Positions 46,537-53,934 are shown, counted from the stretch's first letter. The stretch: DNA of 64,000 nucleotides from Prevotella sp. (GCA_017478025.1 JAFVGZ010000030.1:1-64000); one strand, 5' to 3'. Program-made: numbers and translations. The notes: a model not told the origin generated them from the letters alone.

Positions 46537-47538
46537 TTACCATTGCTCGGTGAACTTGCTGATATTTACCTTTAGTCCGTACTTGTCGAGGGTCAGGTTG
46601 TAGGTGTAGATGTATCCTGGTTCCCAGTTGAAGTCCACATTGGTGCCGTAGTCGCTGATTGTTACGTCGCTCCAGTCGTCCCAAGTGGCGTTGACGGTGA
46701 GGTATTTCGAGCCGTAGTTGTAGGGGATTACAAGGAAAGGAGTGGATTCTGTAGTTCCACCGTTTTTCAGCACTTGAGCTATCGTCATTGTGGCGCTGCC
46801 GGAGTATGAGCCCCACGTCATTGTACTACCATTATAGGTGCATGTGCCGCTGGTTTTCAGGTCGCTAATGCTGATACTGTTTATCTGGACATGTGTGCCG
46901 CTGGCAGCAGTAATGGTAAACTTGATGAGGGCAAGCGGGTGCTTGAATACCATCGGCAAAGCGCCTCCAGCTGCTGTCTGTGTGGCAAGGGTTTGGTTGG
47001 TCAGCACAGATACCAGGAATTCCTCCATGTTTGCCTGCTGAGCGAGAGTCATATAGCTACTCATGTCACAGGTGAAGGATACAGCCCCTGTGCTATGGTC
47101 GTATGTTGGAGCACCGATATATGATGGCTTTGTGTAAGGGCAGAAGCCCACGAAGTCGAGAGCTGACGCTGTTGTTGGTTCACCAGCTATTGTTACTGTA
47201 GAGCCTTCGAAGGGCCAGTAGTAATGAGTCTGAGCGCCAGCAGCCCAGAACACCCAAGCCGGATCGCCGCCGGTGTAATGCAGCATACTGCCATCAAAGT
47301 ACTTTTCATTTGTACCGCGATAGTATGCATCTATCTTTAGGTCCTTTGTCTGCAGTGAGGCAATGTTATCGACAGTAGCGGCGCGAGTCTGCATTGTTGC
47401 CAGGTTGGTCCGGACACATATTTCCGTCGGAATCAGATTCTGCTGACTACCTTCGCCGCCGTCGTCAGAGCCGCCGCATGCTGCCAGCAGCATTGCTGCG
47501 AGCATCATTATTCCTTTTATATATATATAGTGTTTCAT
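46537..47538 (-). CDS. Fimbrillin-family lipoprotein
   Basis: This 333-residue lipoprotein has lipobox LLAAC (about residue 19) followed by GGSDDGG. The N-terminal strand EICVRTNLATMQTRAA and the middle block MVFKHPLALIKFTITAASGT fit the Mfa-like/fimbrillin family found in many Bacteroidales surface operons. The frame stays open to 47718, but that extension only translates the upstream repeat array, so ATG 47538 (MKHYIYIKG) is preferred. It lies in locus B between the four-helix-bundle gene and the giant protein gene. Confidence 0.82.
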   Translation of the reverse strand: MKHYIYIKGIMMLAAMLLAACGGSDDGGEGSQQNLIPTEICVRTNLATMQTRAATVDNIASLQTKDLKIDAYYRGTNEKYFDGSMLHYTGGDPAWVFWAAGAQTHYYWPFEGSTVTIAGEPTTASALDFVGFCPYTKPSYIGAPTYDHSTGAVSFTCDMSSYMTLAQQANMEEFLVSVLTNQTLATQTAAGGALPMVFKHPLALIKFTITAASGTHVQINSISISDLKTSGTCTYNGSTMTWGSYSGSATMTIAQVLKNGGTTESTPFLVIPYNYGSKYLTVNATWDDWSDVTISDYGTNVDFNWEPGYIYTYNLTLDKYGLKVNISKFTEQW

Positions 47539-47540
47539 TT

Positions 47541-47765
47541 CGTTATGTCGATATGTCGGTATGACGGTATGTCGAGGGGTGGCGCCTTTTTCTCTTTCGA
47601 CATGTCGAGATGTCGTTATGTCGGTATGTCGAGGGTGGCGCCGAAGTCCTTTTTCGACATGTCGAGATGTCGTTATGACGGTATGTCGAGGGGTGGGGCC
47701 GGGGTCCTTTTTCGACATGTCGAGATGTCGTTATGACGGTATGTCGAGGGGTGGCGCCGGGCTTT
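47541..47765. repeat. 57-58-bp tandem tgtcg/ggcgcc array
   Basis: About three and a half units contain tcgacatgtcgagatgtcg (starting at 47597, 47654 and 47712) and ggcgcc or ggggcc. The array is open in the frame of the fimbrillin that follows it. It resembles a CRISPR only superficially, because the whole unit is repeated without unique spacers. Confidence 0.88.
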
Positions 47766-47792
47766 TTTCGAGCGGCGCGGGGCAGGGCGCCG

Positions 47793-48536
47793 CTAGGTTA
47801 TTCTCCTGGTCCCTGTGCATTCTGGGTATCTGCTGCAGCTCCAGAATTCCTTGCCTGAGTTGATGCCTTTCTTTGCCACCCTCTTTATCATGGGTTTGCC
47901 GCAGATGGGGCATGTCGGTGCATCGTTGGTGATGCTCTGCTGCGTGCGGTGTGCCAGTCGCTCAGCTGTGAGGCCTTCGGTGAAGCCGCCTGCTTCTCTG
48001 AACTGTTGCAGCTGGCGCTCCATCTGACGGTTAAGCATCAGCACGAGGCGGTGGCAGAGTATCAGCAGGCAGTTGGCTGCCGTTATGGAGTCATCGCCAT
48101 TGAGCCAGGCGTCGAACTTCTCTTTCTGTTTCAGTATGTGGATGCTGCATTGGTGCAGCACATCGTCCTTATAGTCGGGTCGGTCCAGCTGTATGCTGTT
48201 TACGGTCTTATATTCCGCATCGTTCACGGACCAGGGTATGCTCTTCTGTCGCAGCAACCAGTTCAGGTAGTCGTTACCCAGTTCTGAGAGTGTTGCCCTT
48301 GCCACATCGGTCAGCTTCATCTCCGTCTCCTTCGATGTGGAGTGCCGTGAGCTTCCCTCTGCGATATTCGCAGGTGCTGAGCGTGCTGCCTGCGTCATCT
48401 GGTCATATTGTCTGCCGCCGGGATCATTACTATGGTTCAGATAGCGGAGGCAGAAGTCCTGCGTCGCCAGCTGTATCACATTGGCCATCACCCATGTGTC
48501 CAGCCAATAATATCCGAAGCGGCTGATTTCTATCAT
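47793..48536 (-). CDS. Four-helix-bundle protein with C-terminal zinc ribbon
   Basis: This 247-residue cytoplasmic protein begins with a helical domain of the four-helix-bundle (S23/23S rRNA intervening-sequence) type: AARSAPANIAEGSSRHSTSK and TLSELGNDYLNWLLRQKSI. It ends with a topoisomerase-type zinc ribbon (Cys209, Cys212, Cys234, Cys240: CPICGKPM ... WSCSRYPEC). The bundle family is known from rRNA intervening sequences and scattered solitary genes; a nucleic-acid-binding role is inferred. It interrupts locus B in the operon's own orientation, and tgtcg/ggcgcc repeat blocks lie on both sides, which suggests insertion as a unit. Confidence 0.85.
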   Translation of the reverse strand: MIEISRFGYYWLDTWVMANVIQLATQDFCLRYLNHSNDPGGRQYDQMTQAARSAPANIAEGSSRHSTSKETEMKLTDVARATLSELGNDYLNWLLRQKSIPWSVNDAEYKTVNSIQLDRPDYKDDVLHQCSIHILKQKEKFDAWLNGDDSITAANCLLILCHRLVLMLNRQMERQLQQFREAGGFTEGLTAERLAHRTQQSITNDAPTCPICGKPMIKRVAKKGINSGKEFWSCSRYPECTGTRRIT

Positions 48537-48540
48537 AGTT

Positions 48541-48728
48541 TCTTTTCGTTAGGTCGTTATGCCGAGGAGCGGCACTGAGGCTTTTTTTCGACATGTCGGT
48601 ATGTCGGTATGTCGAGGATGGCGCCGATTCTTCACTCTTCACTCTTCACTTATCACTCTTCACTTATCACTCTTCACTTATCACTCTTCACTCATAATTC
48701 TTCACTCTTCACTCTTCTCTCTTCACTT
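48541..48728. repeat. tgtcg/ggcgcc unit followed by tcttcact array
   Basis: One to two units of the tgtcg/ggcgcc repeat (48541-48625) precede about ten copies of tcttcact/tatcact words (48632-48728). The first part pairs with the block at 47541-47765 as a direct flank of the four-helix-bundle gene. Confidence 0.8.
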
Positions 48729-48756
48729 ATATAGTGTGGCTTTTTCTTTTTTTTAT

Positions 48757-48818
48757 AAGCCAGGTGGGGAGTCGTCATCGACTCTGTCACTTGCCTGAGC
48801 AAGTGCCCCACCTGGCTT
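48757..48818. other. Three-way-junction palindrome
   Basis: A perfect 13-bp outer stem (aagccaggtgggg, 48757-48769, with 48806-48818) encloses two inner hairpins: agtcgtcatcgact (48770 onward) and cacttgcctgagcaagtg (48788-48805). It lies 45 bp past the stop of the 475-aa fimbrillin. On the minus strand an A-rich run follows, so it is not a standard terminator for that gene; mRNA stabilisation or attenuation is possible. Confidence 0.75.
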
Positions 48819-48863
48819 GTTAGGTTATACTAGGATGGTTGTCCTATAAGATAATCAGAGCTA

Positions 48864-50291
48864 TTAGTGAGCCTGAGTAACTGTAATTGTATTAACATTA
48901 CCAGTACCATCATCACCATTATCTGTTACTGTAATCTTGTATGTCTTATCTGCATCGGTCGTGTTGGCAGGAATCTCGAAAGAAACCACTGCTACACCAC
49001 CGCTATAGGATTCAAGGCTAGGATCGGTTTCGAAGTCTGCAGATGGAGATCCTTTAGCTACAGTAGGATTGGTTGTACTGTCCATTCCAGTTATAGCAAA
49101 AGTATAGATTCCAGCACCTGCTCCTGCACTAATAGCATTTTCTGCTGCTGCTGCACTTGCAAATGATGTCTGTGGAATGTTTACATAGCTTGTAGCAGCT
49201 TCTGTCCATGCAGCAACAGTAGGCTGAATGAGAATCTCTGTCAGGGTGATGCTAATGTCAAAGGTGTACTTCTTACGCTGTTTGAATGCCTTCTCCAAGT
49301 CTGAGAATGTATAAGTATATTCGTATGTTGTTTCCTTACCATTCAAAGAGATTGTGTAATTGATAGTGAAGCCATCAGCCTCACCATCAGGGATAATAAG
49401 TATACCTGAACCAAAGTCTTGAGCTGAGGTTGTCAACGTAATAGTACCCTGTGCAGCAGTGCGACCTGCATTAGGAACAAGCCTATTCGTTTTAGAACCA
49501 CTGTATCCAGTCCAAGCACCTACAAGATTTGCCCATTGCTCTTGCGTCACTGCATCGGCTGCTACTTTTTGATAACCACCAACGTAATCATTACCATCAT
49601 AACCTGTGCCTGTTCCAGGTACATTGTTGATTGTGTAGGTACCATTGTAGCACGCATTGTTCAATGTTATGCTATTTACTTTAATTACTAAATCACCAGA
49701 AAGATCATTGGTAGTCTTAACTTTGAAATTAATCCAAGCAAGTGCGTGCTGGAATTGAAGAGGGACGTTATTGCCATAAGACAATGTGTTACCTGCCTGT
49801 GAAACTTTACCCTGGCCAGCTGCATACATCAAATCTGCCTGGTCGAATACAGCATTGTCGCTCAGAGTAACAACAGCTTTACTTGCATAGTTAGCACCTG
49901 CATCGCCAAAATCTGTTGCAACTTTTCCTGCTACATTTCCAGACTTTTTTGTAACAGCCAAGAAATTAAGCGTAGAGGCAGATAAAGGCCAATAACGAGG
50001 AGTACTACCATGCCAAATTGCGCCACTTTGGTTTACAAAATTGGTAGAAGCGAAGTAATCACCTGCTGCTGAACCACCTTCTGCAAGATAAGCTACTACA
50101 TCAAAATTATCATTAGTATTGAATGTAGGACCTACCTGAGGAGCACGTGTAGCAACCTGGCTAACTGGATTAAGCGCAATTTCCATTGGCTGTCCGCCCT
50201 TGGCTGCGGCGTTCTCAGAGATGAGGTCGTCGCTGCTGCAGGAAGCAAGCGCAACGGCTGCTGCTGCAAGGATAAATAAATTCTTTTTCAT
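48864..50291 (-). CDS. Fimbrillin-family lipoprotein
   Basis: This 475-residue lipoprotein has a signal peptide with lipobox ALASC and an SSDD spacer. Typical Mfa-like/fimbrillin segments are EIALNPVSQVATRAP, AIWHGSTPRYWPLSASTLNF and PLQFQHALAWINFKVKTT. The frame opens at 50351, but ATG 50291 (MKKNLFILAAA) gives the proper signal peptide. The last about 100 residues (AENAISAGAGAGIYTFAITG onward) look like a separate beta domain. It is the first fimbrillin of locus B, after the GxxExxY gene. Confidence 0.85.
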   Translation of the reverse strand: MKKNLFILAAAAVALASCSSDDLISENAAAKGGQPMEIALNPVSQVATRAPQVGPTFNTNDNFDVVAYLAEGGSAAGDYFASTNFVNQSGAIWHGSTPRYWPLSASTLNFLAVTKKSGNVAGKVATDFGDAGANYASKAVVTLSDNAVFDQADLMYAAGQGKVSQAGNTLSYGNNVPLQFQHALAWINFKVKTTNDLSGDLVIKVNSITLNNACYNGTYTINNVPGTGTGYDGNDYVGGYQKVAADAVTQEQWANLVGAWTGYSGSKTNRLVPNAGRTAAQGTITLTTSAQDFGSGILIIPDGEADGFTINYTISLNGKETTYEYTYTFSDLEKAFKQRKKYTFDISITLTEILIQPTVAAWTEAATSYVNIPQTSFASAAAAENAISAGAGAGIYTFAITGMDSTTNPTVAKGSPSADFETDPSLESYSGGVAVVSFEIPANTTDADKTYKITVTDNGDDGTGNVNTITVTQAH

Positions 50292-50511
50292 AATTTGATT
50301 TGTTTTAAAGATTAATAAAATAGTTTGTTCGTTTTTTGTTTTGGCGGCCATTGCTTTTTATCGCAATATGTCGTCGTGACTATATGTAGATATCTCTCTC
50401 CGGTCCGCCCATCTGGTTGATTGAGTTCTTAATGTTAATGTACTGTCTGTTTCGTATCGGGTCCTTTCTTTGTTAGTGGGTTGGTAATTATCTTAACTCA
50501 CTCTTTTGTTT

Positions 50512-50590
50512 TTTTTCTAGGGAATTTAGGAATTTAGGAGTTTTCCTTCTCTGAAACTTCTTCCTTAGTTCCTTGATTCCTTAGACTTAT
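50512..50590. repeat. ggaattta/ccttag flank, downstream side of GxxExxY gene
   Basis: The block reads tctagggaatttaggaattt, then ctctgaaacttcttcc, ttagttccttgattccttag and an atcggga end that runs into the gene's 3' end. It matches the block at 51028-51124 in order and orientation. Confidence 0.85.
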
Positions 50591-50966
50591 CATATCGGGA
50601 GTTCACCACTGGGTGGATTTCCTCTTTTATGTTTTCTGTATTGAAGTTTATGACATATCCCATTTCGCAGTTCGTCAGCCTCAGGTAGGTGAGCAGCTGT
50701 TTCTCAAACAGTTTGCGGTATTCCACAACCGACTTCAGTTCCAAGATGAGCCGGTCATCCACGATGAGGTCGAGTCTTAGGTCAGGGCAGATCAGCTCTC
50801 CTTTGTAATAGACGGGGACCGGCACTTGGTTCCTGACCTTGAAGCCCTGATGTGTCAGCTCACGGATCATGGCTTGCTCGTATATTGATTCGAGCAGTCC
50901 CGGCCCGAGGGTCTTGTAAACCTCGTACACGCATCCGAGTACCTTGTATGTGTAGTCTCTGTCCAT
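50565..50966 (-). CDS. GxxExxY protein (PD-(D/E)XK-like)
   Basis: This 133-residue protein has the family motif GLLESIY at residues 23-29, preceded by GCVYEVYKTLGPG, and the nuclease-like core LDLIVDDRLILELKSV. The fold is of the PD-(D/E)XK type; in vivo activity is unknown. The family, like the four-helix-bundle family, is often found as an isolated insert, including in rRNA intervening sequences. Here it lies between the DUF5119 and fimbrillin genes of locus B in the same direction. Matching ggaattta/ccttag repeat blocks flank it on both sides. Confidence 0.9.
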   Translation of the reverse strand: MDRDYTYKVLGCVYEVYKTLGPGLLESIYEQAMIRELTHQGFKVRNQVPVPVYYKGELICPDLRLDLIVDDRLILELKSVVEYRKLFEKQLLTYLRLTNCEMGYVINFNTENIKEEIHPVVNSRYDKSKESRN

Positions 50967-51124
50967 TTTTTTTCTAGGGAATTTAGGAATTTAGGAGTTT
51001 ATTTTCAACGGTTGATTGGACTTAGTCTAGGGAATTTGGGAATTTAGGAGTATTTTTTTTCTCTGAAACCTCTTCCTTAGTTCCTAGGTTCCTTAGACTT
51101 GGTTTCTTAGACTTAGCCTATCGG
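50967..51124. repeat. ggaattta/ccttag flank, upstream side of GxxExxY gene
   Basis: The block has two copies of tctagggaatttaggaattt-type words (50975-51000 and 51028-51050), then ctctgaaacctcttccttag, ttcctaggttccttagactt and an atcggga end that runs into the 3' end of the DUF5119 gene. It matches 50512-50590. Confidence 0.85.
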
Positions 51125-52213
51125 GACGTCTGTGCGTTCCTCTTCCCATTGTTCCACCGTGGGGGCTATGCCGGCACCGCCTTCTGGCTTTGGAACGTTT
51201 ATCGGGGTCTTGATGTGTATGTGGTGGTCAGGGTTGATGAAATCATCTGTTATGTCCTCGGTGATCAGTATCTCCTCGCCTCCGGTGCTGGTTATCAGGA
51301 TGTGGAGGAAGGCGCGGCTCTCGCCAGGCAGCTTGCCGAAGGTGTTGAAGGTGGTGCTGATGCCTATCGTGTTCGGCTTCACCTCTATGGGGAAATAGAT
51401 GGTGGCCGGCTCCGTGTTCTTCTCTCCGCGACCGAAGAAGTTGCTGCGGGCCTGATTGGTGACAAACGCCTCGATGCTTTGTATGTACTGTATGCCCGTG
51501 ATGTTATGGATAGAGAAGTCATAGGTCTCTATGATGGTCCTCATCTGCGCATCTATGACATATATGCCGCTCTCCACCTGCTTAGGTATCTCCACCTGTT
51601 TGCGCACCACCAGCAGGTGGTCGGGGGTGTAGATGATAGGCCCGGGTGCCTCAGACTCTCCGCCTCGGGTGAAGCGGCTCAGCGCGCTGGCCTTCTGTCT
51701 GGTGATGTCGCTGGTGAACGCCTCGAGGGTGTTGATGTCGCCCTCGCCGCGCACCTGTGTCCACTCCGTGCCGAAGGAGTATGCCACCATGTCGTATGTG
51801 CCGGGACTGATGTATATCGGACCGCGGTCGCCCTTGACAAACTCCGATCTGTTCAGCGTGCCGCTCTCCGGGTTGTAGAAGTTCGCCTTCGTGTATTCCG
51901 GGATGTCGATCTTCGTATGCGTCTCGTCGTCAACGGGGAAGTCATAGTCCGTGTCGATCTCGAAATGCAGCTGGAGGATCAGGTCATAGTCCGTGCCGTG
52001 AGTGTGGTCGTAACACAGGTCCTTGTACTGGCAGGAGGTGAGGAGGACGGCGGTGATCGACATAACGGCATATCGGCATATCGAGGCGAGGCGCCAACTG
52101 TCGGCATATCGGCATATCGGCATATCGACATATCGACGACCCACGGCGCCTATCGACATGACGACATATCGACATATCGACATAACGACAAGGAAAAAGG
52201 CGCTTCTTCTCAT
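51113..52213 (-). CDS. DUF5119-type lipoprotein with repeat-expanded signal peptide
   Basis: From ATG 52213 this is a 366-residue lipoprotein; the ATG overlaps the stop of the upstream DUF3575 gene as ATGA, which supports translational coupling. The lipobox LLTSC has Cys61, unusually far in, because residues about 11-52 (MSICRYVVMS, GRRYVDMPICRYADS) are the translation of a tatgtcg/tatgccg word array. After the cysteine comes QYKDLCYDHTH, the DUF5119 signature, and then a beta-rich body. If translated as drawn, the signal sequence has an interrupted hydrophobic core; an internal start at residue 51 (MSITAVLLTSC) is an alternative. It is second in locus B. Confidence 0.75.
   Translation of the reverse strand: MRRSAFFLVVMSICRYVVMSIGAVGRRYVDMPICRYADSWRLASICRYAVMSITAVLLTSCQYKDLCYDHTHGTDYDLILQLHFEIDTDYDFPVDDETHTKIDIPEYTKANFYNPESGTLNRSEFVKGDRGPIYISPGTYDMVAYSFGTEWTQVRGEGDINTLEAFTSDITRQKASALSRFTRGGESEAPGPIIYTPDHLLVVRKQVEIPKQVESGIYVIDAQMRTIIETYDFSIHNITGIQYIQSIEAFVTNQARSNFFGRGEKNTEPATIYFPIEVKPNTIGISTTFNTFGKLPGESRAFLHILITSTGGEEILITEDITDDFINPDHHIHIKTPINVPKPEGGAGIAPTVEQWEEERTDVPIG
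52060..52197. repeat. tatcggcata/tatcgacata array inside coding sequence
   Basis: Roughly twelve nine-base words (atatcggca, atatcgaca and variants) with two ggcgcc sites run through the signal-peptide region of the DUF5119 gene. Nine-base words keep the reading frame open. Confidence 0.88.
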
Positions 52214-52995
52214 TTCCTGCCTCCTTTCTTCTTGCGGGCCGGGCCCAGTATCCATTTCAGCGTCACCTCTGCCTTGGTGGGGCCCCACCAGTGGCGTTTC
52301 TTTGTTGCCAGCCAGACGTAGTGGCCGCTATCATCGTCGGCAGGCTCATACTCCTTGTACTCACCGTCCTGAAAGCCTACGCCCAGGGAGAAGTCGAGGT
52401 CCAGACGCTTGCCGATGCGCTTGGAGTAGCCGTACTCTATGCCGCCACCGAAGCCGAACTTGGCTGCCTGATAGCCCTTGCCGCCCCATTCCACGTCGTA
52501 TGTAACGCCAGTCATATACACGCCCAGATGGTGTCCGGTGGGGAACGGAGAACATTGACCATTGACCGTTGACCGTTGACCATTGACCGTTGACCGTTGA
52601 CCATTGACCGTTGACCGTTGACCATTGGCCTGTTTTCCGAAGTATTTTCTGACGCCGAGGTAACCGCCATAGCCCTGCCAATAGCGGTGGCGCGAGTCGT
52701 TCTTGAACCATGTATAGAGCCAGTCGAGGCCCACGGTCCATCGCTTGCCGAGGTTCACCTCAATGCCCACATTCGGCACCAGTACGGCATCATAGAGCAG
52801 ATTGGTCTTGAGGGCTATCCTATTTGGCTTTGGTTTATCAGATTTATCCTTCCCGTAACTCTCACTGTCATAAACAGATACGCCCTTCTGTCCGGTGTCC
52901 TCAGCACTCGTTGACTGAGCCATCGCCGTGCCTGCTAAGCTTACCGTAAGCAGGGCAACCATCAAGCATATCTTTATGTTTTCGATGAGGTTCAT
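52210..52995 (-). CDS. DUF3575 outer-membrane protein of locus B, with heptad-word insertion
   Basis: This 261-residue protein has a signal peptide ending TAMAQ (about residue 26), a charged spacer (DSESYGKDKSDKPKP), and the DUF3575 core starting NRIALKTNLLYDAVLVPNVG. The C-terminal barrel strands include GGGIEYGYSKRIG and LDLDFSLGVGFQDGEY. Residues 124-149 are QRSTVNG-type repeats translated from eleven 7-base words, a stretch absent from the two other DUF3575 proteins here; it would sit in a loop between barrel strands. The gene has a perfect promoter and is the first gene of locus B. Confidence 0.9.
   Translation of the reverse strand: MNLIENIKICLMVALLTVSLAGTAMAQSTSAEDTGQKGVSVYDSESYGKDKSDKPKPNRIALKTNLLYDAVLVPNVGIEVNLGKRWTVGLDWLYTWFKNDSRHRYWQGYGGYLGVRKYFGKQANGQRSTVNGQRSTVNGQRSTVNGQCSPFPTGHHLGVYMTGVTYDVEWGGKGYQAAKFGFGGGIEYGYSKRIGKRLDLDFSLGVGFQDGEYKEYEPADDDSGHYVWLATKKRHWWGPTKAEVTLKWILGPARKKKGGRK
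52550..52626. repeat. Eleven 7-bp words in frame
   Basis: The array is gaacatt followed by gaccatt gaccgtt gaccgtt in three rounds and a final gaccatt. Three words make 21 bp, so each round adds seven codons and keeps the frame. Confidence 0.95.
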
Positions 52996-53030
52996 CTGTT
53001 TCTTTTGCTGTTAATATAGTATTATAGAAG

Positions 53031-53061
53031 GCAAAGTTACAAAAAAATCTGAAATGTGCAA
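53031..53061 (-). promoter_or_regulatory. Promoter of locus B
   Basis: On the minus strand TTTG (caaa at 53059-53062) is followed after 19 bp by TAACTTTG (TAACTTTGC, 53031-53039), 36 bp before the DUF3575 ATG. It is the best consensus promoter in the window. Confidence 0.8.
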
Positions 53062-53188
53062 ACTTTTTACCGGAAAAATAACAAAGCAATCCCCCAGAAG
53101 ACATAAATCAGACTGGAAAATGAAAGAAAGCAAAGGAAGTCTGGAGGAAATTAGAGGGGATTGAAAGAAATTGGCAATAATAAGAATA

Positions 53189-53216
53189 ACGCAAGCGTCC
53201 CTTAGGGCCGAGCGCA
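53189..53216 (-). repeat. Dispersed element next to right inverted-repeat arm
   Basis: aacgcaagcgtcccttaggg and ccgagcgcag abut the inner end of the right arm. The element has the same absolute orientation as the copy at 326-363 although the arms are inverted. Confidence 0.8.
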
Positions 53217-53541
53217 GGCCGTTACATCACCCAATTTGACGTAGAATTTCCAAATTTTAAAAATCTACCTTCACCTTCACTTTTTATACGTAACTTATTG
53301 TCTTACAGTGAATATCACGCGTGAAGGTGGACAAAGGCACCTTCACTTGACCTTCACTTTTTTGCGAAGCAGGAAAAACAAAACAAGTTGTTTTGAGGCG
53401 TGAATGCTATGCTATCACGATGTAATAGAGGCTCTTTTAGAGACCAAAACAAGTTGTTTTGGTTATGAAGGCAGTGAAGGTGAAGTGAATGTGAACTTTC
53501 CCACCTTCACCTTTCTAAACCTTTGTTCCACATGATGTTAC
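53217..53541 (-). repeat. Right arm of the 325-bp inverted repeat
   Basis: This is the reverse-complement partner of 1-325, with about eight substitutions and equal length. It lies in the intergenic region from which loci B and C diverge, about 180 bp from the locus B promoter and 270 bp from the locus C promoter. It contains no ORF of note. Confidence 0.92.
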
Positions 53542-53616
53542 GAGCATTTAGTGAAGGTGAAGGTGATTTCTTAAAGTTTCGCATGTGCGCCCTGGGCTAT
53601 AAGCAGGCTGCCCCTT

Positions 53617-53664
53617 CTTGATCCACATTGTTACGCAAGCGTCCCTATGGGCCGAGCGCAGGGC
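53617..53664 (-). repeat. Dispersed 40-bp element
   Basis: One copy (core ttacgcaagcgtccctatgg) sits within gcgccctgggctat/gcagggcgc palindromic words, upstream of the locus C promoter. Confidence 0.75.
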
Positions 53665-53807
53665 GCACAAGCGAAACTTCCCTTTTTTGTCTAAACACAT
53701 TCTCATTTATTACCGTATAATTCACACTTTTTACTACCAAAACGCATTAAAAGTGTTAACCTTTGTGAAATGCCCCCCCTAATAGTCAAGGAATTTATTT
53801 TTTTTTA

Positions 53808-53816
53808 TAACTTTGC
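53808..53816 (+). promoter_or_regulatory. -7 box of locus C promoter
   Basis: TAACTTTGC after a run of T, about 120 bp before the DUF3575 ATG at 53935. No clear TTG lies at the -33 distance. Confidence 0.6.
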
Positions 53817-53934
53817 AATCTCAGATAAACACTAATTAAGTAAATTTCTGTTCAGGAAACGCACACACGGTACAGTGAGAAACGTTACGAGAGATAGATA
53901 GACAGAATAAGAACTTAACTTTACACAATAAGAA

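Noticed and set aside
47539..47718. N-terminal extension of the 333-aa fimbrillin
   Set aside because: The extra 60 codons only translate the repeat array; ATG 47538 gives a normal lipoprotein signal peptide.
47541..47765. Possible CRISPR array
   Set aside because: The whole 57-58-bp unit is repeated with little variation and there are no unique spacers or cas genes.
51149..52321. A 390-codon plus-strand ORF opposite the DUF5119 gene
   Set aside because: It is antisense to a gene with a signal peptide, lipobox and ATGA-coupled start; its composition is that of a reverse-frame shadow.
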